From an uncultured Eubacterium sp. (lineage in GTDB: Bacteria > Bacillota > Clostridia > Lachnospirales > Lachnospiraceae), in the NCBI GenBank assembly GCA_945910225.1, contig CAMDYG010000017.1, positions 1 to 54,067 on the forward strand: 54,067 nucleotides of DNA. The letters run 5' to 3'. Both the position numbers and the translations under genes were made by a program. Under the pieces are notes generated by a model, which searched no databases, had not been told where the DNA came from, and saw nothing but the letters and a program-made list of their open reading frames with translations. Positions 1 through 8,286 of this stretch are shown here, in pieces; within the stretch, counting starts at the first letter, position 1; the number at the start of each line of letters is the position of its first letter.

Positions 1-874
1 TATTGTAGGCTTCTTCATTCATATAGGCAAGCATAAGGACTTCTCCATTAACATAATCCTGGACAACTACAGGAATAAGTCCATTTGCATCAAGTTTTAA
101 ATCTTTAAATGAGATATCAGCCTTAGGCATTGCAGATGCCTTTGTATAAGATGCTCCAGATTCAAAGAGACTGACAGCTTCTTTAAGGTTAATGCGCTTT
201 TCATATATAGCTTTACCGATTATTGCACCATGGATTCCGGCATCATTAATATGTGTGAGGTCATCCATGCAGCTCATGCCGCCTGATGCAATAATATCAA
301 TACCTGTTTTATCAGAAAGAATCTTAGTCTGTTCAACATTAGGACCAGCAAGCATGCCATCCTTAGATATATCAGTATATACAATAGTCTGAACTCCGAT
401 ATCCTTCATGGCAAGAGCAAGAGAAAGTGCTGTTTTGTCACTTACCTTTTCCCAGCCTTCGATAGCAACAAGGCCATCTTTGGCATCAACGCCAACAACA
501 ATATGTTCCGCACCAAATCTGTCAATTGCAGCCTTAATGAAATCGGGATTTTCTACAGCCTTAGTACCGATAATAACTCTGTATACGCCGAGGTCAAGAA
601 CCTCCTGAATATTATCAAGAGTACGGATTCCCCCACCCATCTGTACAGGAACATTAACACTTGAACATATTTTTTTAATAGTTTCAGCATTAACACCATG
701 TCCCTTTAAAGCACCATCAAGGTCAACTGTATGTATGAACTGTGCTCCTGCCTCTTCAAAGCTTTTAGCTATCTCGTAAGGTCTTTCAGAATATACTGTA
801 ACTTCATTAAAAAGTCCTTTCTTTAAGCGGACACACTGTCCGTCTTTAACATCAATTGCTGGATATAATCGCAT
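1..874 (-). CDS. hisA: HisA isomerase fused in frame to HisI-type cyclohydrolase (partial, leaves window)
   Basis: HisA isomerises ProFAR to PRFAR in histidine synthesis. Residues 1 to about 240 form a HisA (beta-alpha)8 barrel: AIDVKDG at the start with D8, VGVDAKDG with D130 (both expected catalytic acids), and YTDISKDG near 166-173, which is HisA-like rather than HisF-like. I traced the frame codon by codon. No stop follows the barrel; it continues through a short linker into LIPVVVQDY and EVLMLAYMNEEAY (residues 266-290), the N-terminal signature of phosphoribosyl-AMP cyclohydrolase (HisI). The C-terminus lies beyond position 1. The ATG at 872-874 has a good AAGGAG site and follows hisB by 23 bases. 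An internal ATG at 128-130 has an AAAGG upstream, so separate HisI translation is also possible. Domain identity is firm; that the product is a single bifunctional protein is inference. Confidence 0.9.
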   Translation of the reverse strand, partial: MRLYPAIDVKDGQCVRLKKGLFNEVTVYSERPYEIAKSFEEAGAQFIHTVDLDGALKGHGVNAETIKKICSSVNVPVQMGGGIRTLDNIQEVLDLGVYRVIIGTKAVENPDFIKAAIDRFGAEHIVVGVDAKDGLVAIEGWEKVSDKTALSLALAMKDIGVQTIVYTDISKDGMLAGPNVEQTKILSDKTGIDIIASGGMSCMDDLTHINDAGIHGAIIGKAIYEKRINLKEAVSLFESGASYTKASAMPKADISFKDLKLDANGLIPVVVQDYVNGEVLMLAYMNEEAYN

Positions 875-897
875 AAATGTAAACTCCTTAAGTATGT

Positions 898-1497
898 TTA
901 AAGACTTCCCTTAGTTGAAAGGATTGTCTTGATTCTTGTATCTTTAATAGTTGCTTCGTCCAATGCCTTTGCAAATGCTTTGAACATGCCTTCAATTATA
1001 TGGTGGTCATTCTCGCCTGCAATCTTTCTTATATGAAGATTCATGCCTGCACTGTAAGATATTGCGTAGAAGAATTCCTTAACCATCTGAGTGTCAAAGT
1101 ATCCAACACTGTCTGCTGTAAATGCAGACTCAAATCCAAGATAAGGTCTTCCAGAAAGGTCTATTGCACACATAATAAGCGTTTCATCCATAGGAAGAAT
1201 GATATCTCCATATCTTCTGATAGACTTCTTATCTCCTATCGCTTCTTTAATAGCTTCACCAAGTACAATACCGACATCTTCGATAGTGTGGTGGCAGTCA
1301 ACTATTAAGTCACCAGTTACCTTTAACTTAAGGTCAAAAAGACCATGCTTTGCAAAGCTCTTTAACATATGGTCGAAGAAGCCGATTCCAGTATCAACCT
1401 CTGCTTCTCCTGAACCATCTATTCTTAAAAATAATGCAATATCGGTTTCGCTTGTTTTTCTTTTGACAGTTGCCTGTCTGATTTCAGATACAGCCAT
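898..1497 (-). CDS. hisB: Imidazoleglycerol-phosphate dehydratase
   Basis: This enzyme dehydrates imidazole glycerol phosphate to imidazole acetol phosphate in the cytoplasm. At 199 residues it is the usual monofunctional length, with no histidinol-phosphatase domain. The metal-binding motifs are all visible: GFFDHML near residue 39, DCHHTIEDVGI near 69-79, and ENDHHIIEGM near 162. It sits 30 bases after hisD and 23 bases before hisA in the his operon. The start ATG at 1495-1497 has a GGGGA-type ribosome site. Identification is secure from motifs, length and context. Confidence 0.97.
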   Translation of the reverse strand: MAVSEIRQATVKRKTSETDIALFLRIDGSGEAEVDTGIGFFDHMLKSFAKHGLFDLKLKVTGDLIVDCHHTIEDVGIVLGEAIKEAIGDKKSIRRYGDIILPMDETLIMCAIDLSGRPYLGFESAFTADSVGYFDTQMVKEFFYAISYSAGMNLHIRKIAGENDHHIIEGMFKAFAKALDEATIKDTRIKTILSTKGSL

Positions 1498-1527
1498 ATA
1501 ATCCCCATTTCTGCGCTTTGGCGCTAA

Positions 1528-2820
1528 TTAGTTTTCAAATCTTACTTTAATCGAATTAGCATGAGCTGTAAGGTGCTCAGCAGTAGCAAATTTCTCAATG
1601 TCAGTATGGATAGCTTCAAGAGCATTTCTAGAGTAAGAGATAATGCTTGATTTCTTAATGAAGTCATCAACACTTAAAGGTGAGAAAAATTTAGCTGTTC
1701 CGTTAGTAGGAAGAACATGGTTAGGACCTGCAAAATAATCTCCAAGAGGTTCTGAACTGTATTCTCCAAGGAAGATAGCACCTGCATTCTTAACCTTAGT
1801 CATTACATCAAAAGGATTCTTAGTGACGATTTCCATATGTTCTGATGCTATCTCATTAGCAACAGCAATAGCTTCATCAATATCTTTTGCAACAAGAATA
1901 TATCCATAATTATCAAGAGATTTCTGGATGATTTCCTTTCTTGATAACTCTGCTACGAACTTGTCAACTTCTTCTGATACCTTGTGAGCAAGATCTTCAC
2001 TTGTAGTTACAAGTATTGCAGATGCCATTTCATCATGTTCAGCCTGAGATAAAAGATCTGCTGCAACGTAACGTGGATTAGCTGTTTCATCAGCAATTAC
2101 AAGAATTTCACTAGGTCCGGCTACAGAATCAATACTTACATATCCAAATACTGCTTTCTTAGCAAGTGCTACATAGATATTACCAGGACCACATATTTTA
2201 TCAACCTTAGGAACGGACTTCGTTCCATATGCCATAGCTGCGATAGCCTGTGCTCCACCAGCCTTGTATATTACATCAACACCGGCTTCTTTTGCAGCAA
2301 CAAGTGTTGTAGGATATACCTTTCCTTCTTTATCAGGAGGTGTACACATAATAATCTGCTCAACACCAGCAACTTTAGCAGGGAGAACATTCATAAGGAC
2401 AGATGAAGGATAAGCAGCCTTTCCACCTGGTACATACACACCAACTCTTGCAAGTGCAGTAACTTTCTGTCCTAATATAGTTCCATCAGGCTTGGAATCA
2501 AACCAGCTATACTGCTTCTGCTTTTCATGGAAAGAACGGATATTAACGATAGCCTTTCTTATAACTTCAATAAGCTCAGGATCAACTAAAGAATATGCTT
2601 CCTCAATCTCTGCCTCTGTTACAACAATGTTATCAGCATTAATATCAGCTTTATCAAAATTCTTAGTATACTCAAATAAAGCTTCATCACCCTTAGTCTT
2701 AATGTTAAGAAGAATTTCAGCAACAGCAGATTCAAACTTGCCATAGCTGTTAGGACTTCTCTTTAAAAGGTTCTCTAAAATATTATTCTTACTTTCATCT
2801 GTTAATTCAACGATACGCAT
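1528..2820 (-). CDS. hisD: Histidinol dehydrogenase
   Basis: Catalyses the last two steps of histidine synthesis, oxidising L-histidinol to histidine with two NAD+. The 430-residue protein matches the family length. Recognisable blocks are YVPGGKAAYPSSVLM, the KICGPGN loop, SVAGPSEILVIAD and ASEHMEI, which carries the catalytic Glu-His pair. It lies 19 bases after hisG and 30 before hisB, so it is co-transcribed from the promoter at 4856-4884. The start follows an AGGATTTG ribosome site. No truncation or missing key residue was seen. Confidence 0.97.
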   Translation of the reverse strand: MRIVELTDESKNNILENLLKRSPNSYGKFESAVAEILLNIKTKGDEALFEYTKNFDKADINADNIVVTEAEIEEAYSLVDPELIEVIRKAIVNIRSFHEKQKQYSWFDSKPDGTILGQKVTALARVGVYVPGGKAAYPSSVLMNVLPAKVAGVEQIIMCTPPDKEGKVYPTTLVAAKEAGVDVIYKAGGAQAIAAMAYGTKSVPKVDKICGPGNIYVALAKKAVFGYVSIDSVAGPSEILVIADETANPRYVAADLLSQAEHDEMASAILVTTSEDLAHKVSEEVDKFVAELSRKEIIQKSLDNYGYILVAKDIDEAIAVANEIASEHMEIVTKNPFDVMTKVKNAGAIFLGEYSSEPLGDYFAGPNHVLPTNGTAKFFSPLSVDDFIKKSSIISYSRNALEAIHTDIEKFATAEHLTAHANSIKVRFEN

Positions 2821-2839
2821 AGCAAATCCTCCAGTATAA

Positions 2840-3490
2840 TTATTTATTCTGTGTTTCTATATATTTTTTGACATCATTAATGAGTCTGGTTATTCTCTCC
2901 TGTTCCATCTTCATGCTTACCTGATTAACAACCATTCTGGCAGAAAGAGGACACACTTCTTCAAGGACTTCAAGACCATTTTCTCTTAAAGTTGCTCCTG
3001 TTTCAACGATATCAACTATAACCTCTGCTAGTCCTACAATAGGAGCTAATTCAACAGAGCCGTTAAGCTTGATAATCTCAACAGTCTGATGCTTCTTGTT
3101 GTTAAAATAATCTTTGGCAATATTAGGATATTTTGAAGCAACTCTTATAAGTTCATGATGCTGTAATTTCTCTCTTGCAGATTCAGGACCACATACACAC
3201 ATTCTGCATTTACCCATCTGAAGGTCATATACTTCATAAAGACTGCGTCCCTCTTCAAGAATAGTATCTTTGCCAACTATACCGATATCTGCAGCACCAT
3301 ATTCAACATAGGTTGGAACATCAGATGGCTTTGATAAGAAGAATTTAAAACCTAATTCTTCATTGGTAAATATAAGCTTTCTTGTTTTTTCATCTTTCAT
3401 CTCTTCACAAGGAATGCCGATTTGTTCAAAGATTTCCATAGCTTTTTTGGCAAGACGGCCTTTTGCCAGGGCAATAGTTATATATCTCAT
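2840..3490 (-). CDS. hisG: ATP phosphoribosyltransferase, short form (catalytic subunit)
   Basis: First committed enzyme of histidine synthesis: ATP plus PRPP gives phosphoribosyl-ATP. The 216-residue length and absence of a C-terminal ACT-like regulatory domain identify the short HisG form, which works as a hetero-octamer with HisZ. Visible motifs include [12 protein letters not shown] at the N-terminus, [12 protein letters not shown] (about 64-75) and the PRPP-loop region [15 protein letters not shown] (about 159-173). Its ATG shares one base with the hisZ stop (TAATG), so the subunits are probably translationally coupled. That fits the need for stoichiometric assembly. Confidence 0.96.
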   Translation of the reverse strand: MRYITIALAKGRLAKKAMEIFEQIGIPCEEMKDEKTRKLIFTNEELGFKFFLSKPSDVPTYVEYGAADIGIVGKDTILEEGRSLYEVYDLQMGKCRMCVCGPESAREKLQHHELIRVASKYPNIAKDYFNNKKHQTVEIIKLNGSVELAPIVGLAEVIVDIVETGATLRENGLEVLEEVCPLSARMVVNQVSMKMEQERITRLINDVKKYIETQNK

Positions 3491-4770
3491 TAAAATGTAC
3501 CTCCTGCAAGGCTGTTTATAGTAGTTCTTTCATTACGTCCGGATTCATCAATAACTCTTATTGTAGAATCAGATTCATATATGTCATCAATAAAAGCAAC
3601 ATTAACTAAAGATGATTCTTTAGCGTATTCAATATACTGCAAATCATTTTTCTTATCTGTATAAGCAATCATACATACATTAGTTCCTGTATTCCTTAAT
3701 GATTTAGAAATACTAATTGCAGCTTCAAGCTTGTCAGCATCATATACAAGAAGTGTTCCGTTACAATCATGTGGAATATGGATGTTCTGTCTGTTAAGCG
3801 CTGCGATAAGTCTGTCAATAGTGATAGAAAATCCAATAGACGCCTTATCACAGCCAAACTGTCCGAGCAGCTTATCGTAACGTCCACCATTAATAACAGG
3901 TTCACCTGTTCCAAATGTATATGCATGGAATATGATTCCGGTATAATAAGCGTGTTCAGATAAATCACCAAGATCAAATGATATATATTTATCGTAGATA
4001 TTCTCTTTTAAGAGCTGGTATAAATCTTCAAGTCTGCTGATAGCCTCGAAACATTCTTTATCATCAGTTAATGCTTTAGCCTTTTCGAGAACCTCTGTTC
4101 CGCCAAAAAGCTGTGGGAGTTCAAGCAAAGCTTTAGCAGTGCTGTCATCAATATTAAGATTATCTAATAATTCTTCAACACCAAAATAATTCTTGTCCTT
4201 GATAAGTCTTAACAGCTCTTCTGCTGAATCACCAGTAATGCCAGCTTTATGAAGCAGTCCATTGAAAAATGCAACATTACCAAGCTCAACCTGGAATTCT
4301 GTTAAACCAGCAGATAACATACAGTCAATTACCATAGAAATAATCTCATAATCGGCTGCAAGTGAATTATCATTAATAAGCTCAGCTCCAAGCATGGTAT
4401 TTTCTTTAAGCCTGCCCTGATAATATTTGCTTACATTAATAAATGTGTTTCCAAGGTAACACAGCTTTACTGGAAGAATTCTGTCTTCAAAATATTTGGA
4501 AGCAGCCCGTGCTATAGAAGGCGTCATATCAGGCCTTAAAACAAGAGTATTTCCATATCTGTCAAATAACTTGAACATCTCATTAGATGGAACACTTCCA
4601 CGTTCTTTATTAAATACATCAAAAAATTCAATTGATGGAGTCTGTATATCGTTGTATCCGTATGAAGCAAGAACATCATGAAGACGATTCTCAATAACCT
4701 TCTTTTCTGCACATTCTGTGCTATATATGTCCCTGACACCCTCTGGGGTATGTAATAAATCTTTCTTCAT
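3490..4770 (-). CDS. hisZ: ATP phosphoribosyltransferase regulatory subunit
   Basis: HisZ is a histidyl-tRNA-synthetase paralogue without charging activity. It binds short HisG and makes the complex sensitive to histidine. The protein (426 residues) has the class II core near its start ([21 protein letters not shown]) and [21 protein letters not shown] around 265-285. The neighbouring short hisG makes HisZ far more likely than a true HisRS. The remainder of the C-terminus diverges from a normal anticodon-binding domain. First gene of the his operon; the ATG at 4768-4770 follows AAAGGAT with about 12 bases of spacing. Confidence 0.93.
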   Translation of the reverse strand: MKKDLLHTPEGVRDIYSTECAEKKVIENRLHDVLASYGYNDIQTPSIEFFDVFNKERGSVPSNEMFKLFDRYGNTLVLRPDMTPSIARAASKYFEDRILPVKLCYLGNTFINVSKYYQGRLKENTMLGAELINDNSLAADYEIISMVIDCMLSAGLTEFQVELGNVAFFNGLLHKAGITGDSAEELLRLIKDKNYFGVEELLDNLNIDDSTAKALLELPQLFGGTEVLEKAKALTDDKECFEAISRLEDLYQLLKENIYDKYISFDLGDLSEHAYYTGIIFHAYTFGTGEPVINGGRYDKLLGQFGCDKASIGFSITIDRLIAALNRQNIHIPHDCNGTLLVYDADKLEAAISISKSLRNTGTNVCMIAYTDKKNDLQYIEYAKESSLVNVAFIDDIYESDSTIRVIDESGRNERTTINSLAGGTF

Positions 4771-4806
4771 AAATATACTTGTATCCTTTCATAAAATGGT
4801 TAAGCG

Positions 4807-4846
4807 CTTTAGCACGTTAAAGTGATAATATGCTAACACGCTAAAA
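4807..4846. promoter_or_regulatory. Two operator-like dyads at the his transcription start
   Basis: Just after the -10 lie two related 16-base sites on the minus strand: TTTTAGCGTGTTAGCA (4846-4831) and CTTTAACGTGCTAAAG (4822-4807). The second has perfect CTTTA/TAAAG arms. They share TTTA, CGTG and TA at matching positions, and their starts are 24 bases apart. They cover roughly +3 to +42, where a repressor would block initiation. A TrpR-like HisR/YerC-type regulator is a reasonable candidate, but this is inference. No T-box or riboswitch fits in the roughly 80-base leader. Confidence 0.6.
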
Positions 4847-4855
4847 TATGTTTGA

Positions 4856-4884
4856 ATTATACATAAATAAATATGGCTTGTCAA
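4856..4884 (-). promoter_or_regulatory. Sigma-A promoter of the his operon
   Basis: Reading the minus strand, TTGACA (4884-4879) is followed by exactly 17 bases and TATAAT (4861-4856). Both hexamers are perfect consensus. Transcription should start near 4849, about 80 bases before hisZ. The -35 overlaps the end region of the upstream gene, whose stop is at 4890. Such a strong promoter ahead of a biosynthetic operon implies tight repression. Confidence 0.88.
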
Positions 4885-4889
4885 CATGC

Positions 4890-6191
4890 TTACAAGCTGG
4901 ATAGAGCATAATTATCATGCAGAGCCTCTTTATATATTATATATCTGCTGCCGCCTTTCTTTTTGGCAATAGCAAATGCTTTACGGATTTTACTTTCAAT
5001 TAATTCAAGGTCAGTTCCGTTATCAGGGTATCTGCCTATACCAATTGAGAAACCTATATTAAGATACGGGTCAATTAATTTACAATTCCATGCTATCATT
5101 GTACGGATGTGTTCAAGAAATGCCCTCAGGGATATTTCTGAATTAATATTTTTAACAACAATTGAATATTTGAAGTCATCTATAAGACAAAGCATACCAC
5201 GATATTCGATAACCTTAAGAATTGTATCTTCAATTATGTGGGATATATCTTTTAATTTATCTGGCATATTAGTGATAAGCTTATCAATATCATCAACTTC
5301 AAGATATATTATAGATAACTGACAGTCTGGATTAATGCTTATATTATTATTGCAGAAATCAGCAAGATCGTAAGGATTTCTTGTATATGTAGCATTCTTG
5401 TATTCATATGTTTTCTGAGAAAATGTTACTGGTGTGTTATCAATCAGTTTAAAGCTTCCAACGCTTAATACCGGCTTAAGGTTAGAATATATAGTTGAAC
5501 CTTTAACATTGATTGGATAATGGTTTCCAGAATTGTCATTGAATAATCTGGCATGTATTGTATGCGAATAATCAATGTTTCCAGATAAAATATCTTCTTT
5601 AAGACGTATTACCTCATCTCTGTATTCTTCAAGTATAGAATTGGTTTCAAATAAAACATTCTGTATATCGTCGATTTTATCTTTCATAACAGTAAATAAT
5701 TCATTATCAACAAACGAATTAAGTGTAAATATATCAGTATTAAAATCGTATGTGTAGAACAATTCATTATCCATAGCCATGATATGGGTAAATGACTTTA
5801 TCGTTTTTTGAAGTTCTTTATTAAAATTCCTGATAGCAAGTATGTCAGAAATATGTAATTCAAGATATTCGGAATTAACAGAAGATGGAATATTCTTTTT
5901 TTCAATATCAACAAGAACCCATCTGTAAGAATTATCAACTCTTTTCATTCTCAGACACATTGATTTTTTCAGATTAAGCCTCAATGTATTGGCAACATCT
6001 ATAAAATCATCAAGATCAACCTGATGAATTGTATCAACTATTGAATAATGGGTAGATATTCCGAGAAATTTGTACATTGCTTCGTTAGCAGTAATTACAG
6101 AAAAATTATTATCGACAATAGCATAGCCATTAACAAGCTCATAATCTTCTGTATAATTATTGACATTATTATGATTAATAATATTATTCAT
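4890..6191 (-). CDS. PAS-like domain protein with degenerate GGDEF domain
   Basis: Not assignable to a named gene. Residues about 15-125 resemble a PAS sensor (NEAMYKFLGIS at the start of the fold, then an arm ending in a lead helix). The C-terminal third, about 280-425, resembles a GGDEF domain: DDIDKLI at the metal-loop position, then FSIGIGRYP and ESKIRKAFAIAKKKGGSRYIIY. The GGDEF signature itself is replaced by IDDFKYSIV, so diguanylate cyclase activity is unlikely; nucleotide sensing or a structural role is more plausible. No membrane segment is evident. ATG at 6191 is preferred over the upstream TTG at 6197. It is the last gene of the recU-side cluster, 16 bases after recU. Confidence 0.7.
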   Translation of the reverse strand: MNNIINHNNVNNYTEDYELVNGYAIVDNNFSVITANEAMYKFLGISTHYSIVDTIHQVDLDDFIDVANTLRLNLKKSMCLRMKRVDNSYRWVLVDIEKKNIPSSVNSEYLELHISDILAIRNFNKELQKTIKSFTHIMAMDNELFYTYDFNTDIFTLNSFVDNELFTVMKDKIDDIQNVLFETNSILEEYRDEVIRLKEDILSGNIDYSHTIHARLFNDNSGNHYPINVKGSTIYSNLKPVLSVGSFKLIDNTPVTFSQKTYEYKNATYTRNPYDLADFCNNNISINPDCQLSIIYLEVDDIDKLITNMPDKLKDISHIIEDTILKVIEYRGMLCLIDDFKYSIVVKNINSEISLRAFLEHIRTMIAWNCKLIDPYLNIGFSIGIGRYPDNGTDLELIESKIRKAFAIAKKKGGSRYIIYKEALHDNYALSSL

Positions 6192-6207
6192 AATCAATCC
6201 TGCCTTC

Positions 6208-6738
6208 CTATCGTAATTCTATATCCTTTTGAATAGTTTCAAGATAATGAACAGGAATGCCCTGATTGGCATTAATCCTGAAATCTTTGTTTATTTCTTC
6301 ATAGGTAAAGCTTTTGCGCCCACCATTATTACTTCTGTTCCAAAAGGTTATTATATCAGAAAATGGAACATAATAGAACTCATCACGGGAAGAAAAATAT
6401 ATAATTATGAAAGAAATTCCATCTTGTTGTTCAAATTCACGCATGAATTCAACCTGATGTTCATGTATGTTCTGTATTGGGAATGTGTCTGTGGCACATT
6501 CTTTGGCATCAAAACATACAGGGATTCCCTGTACTACTCCAATATAATCAACAGTACTTTTCTGATCAAAATATGCAAGGGTAATATGCCTTGTCTTCTG
6601 ATCAATATTGATAGGTTTGATTGGCGTTGGTATTTTCTGAACCAGCGCAAGGTGGGATACTCTGTATTTATCATTGGACAAATTAATAAGATCTTCTAGT
6701 GTAGATCCTCTAAGACCTCTTGAATTCCATGTTGGCAT
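6208..6738 (-). CDS. recU: Holliday junction resolvase RecU
   Basis: RecU cleaves Holliday junctions and modulates RecA in Firmicutes. The 176-residue protein contains the family core: RGLRGSTLEDLIN near the N-terminus, IQK-type VQKIPTPIKP around 33-42, the nuclease residues STVDYIG (D64) and FDAKECA (about 77-82), and IHEHQVEFM. It overlaps the 3' end of the rluA-type gene by 43 bases in another frame. The conserved RGLRGSTLED block begins inside the overlap, so the overlap appears real. An AGGTG ribosome site lies seven bases before the ATG. Confidence 0.93.
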   Translation of the reverse strand: MPTWNSRGLRGSTLEDLINLSNDKYRVSHLALVQKIPTPIKPINIDQKTRHITLAYFDQKSTVDYIGVVQGIPVCFDAKECATDTFPIQNIHEHQVEFMREFEQQDGISFIIIYFSSRDEFYYVPFSDIITFWNRSNNGGRKSFTYEEINKDFRINANQGIPVHYLETIQKDIELR

Positions 6739-7697
6739 ATATGTTCACCTTCCATTACTTTTAAAAATATATCTGGAATACCTGCAAATATATGAATATT
6801 CATATCAGGTATATTTAACTCAAAAGAATGAAGCATCTGGTCTTTTATTCCATAAGCTTTATTAAATCTTTCATTATCAGTCCGGTTACCATATTTATAA
6901 TCTCCTATCAATGGATGCCCGATACTTGCAAGATGTGCACGGATCTGATGGCTTCTTCCAGTGAGAAGATGAATTTTAAGAAGTGTAAGGTTATTACCAG
7001 AACATACCGGAATATATTCAGTTTCAATAGGAAGAGAATCTTCCAAAGGCGATTGCGATACTGACACCTTATTATTTTTTTCGTTCTTTATGAGATAACC
7101 TTTAATTAATTTCCTTTCGGAAATCAGACCTTTAACAATGCAGATATAATATTTTCCAAGTGTTTTCTGTCTGAATGCATCAGAAAGAATCTGAAGTCCC
7201 TTGGTTGTTTTGCCGGCGGCAACAATTCCACTTGTGTTTCTGTCAAGCCTGTTGCATATACCAGGTTTAAATGATTGCAGAGCACCTGCTGTTATCTGCT
7301 GGTTGTGAATAAGATAAGCAGTCAGATATTCTACAAGCGAAACATCACTGGCAGCAGCTTTTTGGGAAAGCATACCAGCTGGTTTATTAATAAATATAAC
7401 ATCATTATTTTCATACAATATATCAAGAGGTCTATAAATGTTGTTATAATAATCTGATGTATCTGTAGAGTTATTAGTGTTTGTGAATTTTGCAAGTGTT
7501 TCATCAGAGAAAAATATTTTGATGCTATCCCCTGCTTTTAATTTTTCATCACCGGTAGATTTTTTATTGTTAAGTGTAATATTTTTCTTTCGCAGCATTT
7601 TATATATAAAACTTTTGGGGGCATTAGAAAGATAACGCTCAAGACAGCGCATCATTTTCTGCCCATCAAGTTTTTCATCAATAATAATTTCTTTCAT
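6696..7697 (-). CDS. RluA-family rRNA pseudouridine synthase
   Basis: Predicted to convert specific uridines to pseudouridine, most likely in 23S rRNA, as RluC/RluD do. An N-terminal S4-like RNA-binding region spans about residues 1-75 (FIYKMLRKKNITLNN, LKAGDSIKIFF). The catalytic domain follows, with NRLDRNTSGIVAAGKT carrying the catalytic Asp, and HLLTGRSHQIRAHLASIGHPLIGD as the usual C-terminal motif split across 240-265. The 333-residue length is normal. It lies 13 bases after the unknown membrane protein and overlaps recU. Exact target uridines cannot be told from sequence. Confidence 0.92.
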   Translation of the reverse strand: MKEIIIDEKLDGQKMMRCLERYLSNAPKSFIYKMLRKKNITLNNKKSTGDEKLKAGDSIKIFFSDETLAKFTNTNNSTDTSDYYNNIYRPLDILYENNDVIFINKPAGMLSQKAAASDVSLVEYLTAYLIHNQQITAGALQSFKPGICNRLDRNTSGIVAAGKTTKGLQILSDAFRQKTLGKYYICIVKGLISERKLIKGYLIKNEKNNKVSVSQSPLEDSLPIETEYIPVCSGNNLTLLKIHLLTGRSHQIRAHLASIGHPLIGDYKYGNRTDNERFNKAYGIKDQMLHSFELNIPDMNIHIFAGIPDIFLKVMEGEHICQHGIQEVLEDLH

Positions 7698-7710
7698 ATT
7701 AACTCCTGAT

Positions 7711-8286
7711 TTAGAGACTCATTCTAAGAAGAGCTTCTGTTATATACTGCTTTCTGTCTTCACTGTTTTCTTTTGTTTCATCATAATTGAGTGCAGCATT
7801 TTTTACTTTTTCAAGGTAAGTATTTTGATCCTTATAAAGAAGAACGGCACAATTTAATTTTTCATTTTTAAGAAATTCTTTTACACTTGTTTCAAAAAGA
7901 TTCTTATCAGTTTTTTCGAGGTTTGTATATGCCAGAATCTGGGTATCACTTATTACTGCTGCCATGATACCTATTGGTTTCTGCTTATTAGAAACAACCA
8001 GATCATACACGCTGTTAAGATTGCCTTTACAGCCTTCAATGCTGTCTTTGATATCTTTAGTACAGCTTTTATGTGGAATAAGGACAAAATATGATACTGC
8101 AAACTTGGCAGCAGGTAAAACAAGAACAACTGCCAGCATTGTAAGATAATTATTTTTTGATTTCCATATAATAAATCCAGCAATAAATACTGCAAGAACA
8201 ACAGCAAATGCAATTAGTGTTTTTATCAGATTACGTTTTTTCTTATAATCAAGATAACCGAAATTACCTTTTTCTATTATTTTCAT
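7711..8286 (-). CDS. Conserved unknown membrane protein
   Basis: I do not recognise this 191-residue protein. It begins with a basic stretch (YKKKRN), then two hydrophobic segments at about 22-42 and 47-68, suggesting a membrane hairpin with a large cytoplasmic C-terminal domain. That domain is mixed charged and predicted globular, with no enzymatic motif I can name. Its start overlaps the end of ygiQ by 23 bases, and it lies 13 bases before the rluA-type gene. It is therefore translated as part of the same mRNA. Confidence 0.7.
   Translation of the reverse strand: MKIIEKGNFGYLDYKKKRNLIKTLIAFAVVLAVFIAGFIIWKSKNNYLTMLAVVLVLPAAKFAVSYFVLIPHKSCTKDIKDSIEGCKGNLNSVYDLVVSNKQKPIGIMAAVISDTQILAYTNLEKTDKNLFETSVKEFLKNEKLNCAVLLYKDQNTYLEKVKNAALNYDETKENSEDRKQYITEALLRMSL

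Noticed and set aside
192-608. Plus-strand open frames opposite hisA
   Set aside because: They are antisense to a strongly conserved enzyme, lack ribosome sites and give no recognisable protein.
1498-1527. GCGC-CAAA-GCGC hairpin between hisD and hisB
   Set aside because: Four-base stem, no T-run, and the genes are evidently co-transcribed; too weak to call.
3490-4770. Histidyl-tRNA synthetase
   Set aside because: Adjacent short-form HisG and operon position indicate HisZ; the C-terminal region diverges from HisRS.
4771-4856. T-box or histidine leader peptide upstream of hisZ
   Set aside because: The leader is about 80 bases, too short for a T-box, and has no run of His codons.
4874-4896. 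Terminator after the PAS/GGDEF gene
   Set aside because: Only six-base arms (GCTTGT/ACAAGC) with a ten-base loop and no T-run; it also coincides with the his -35.
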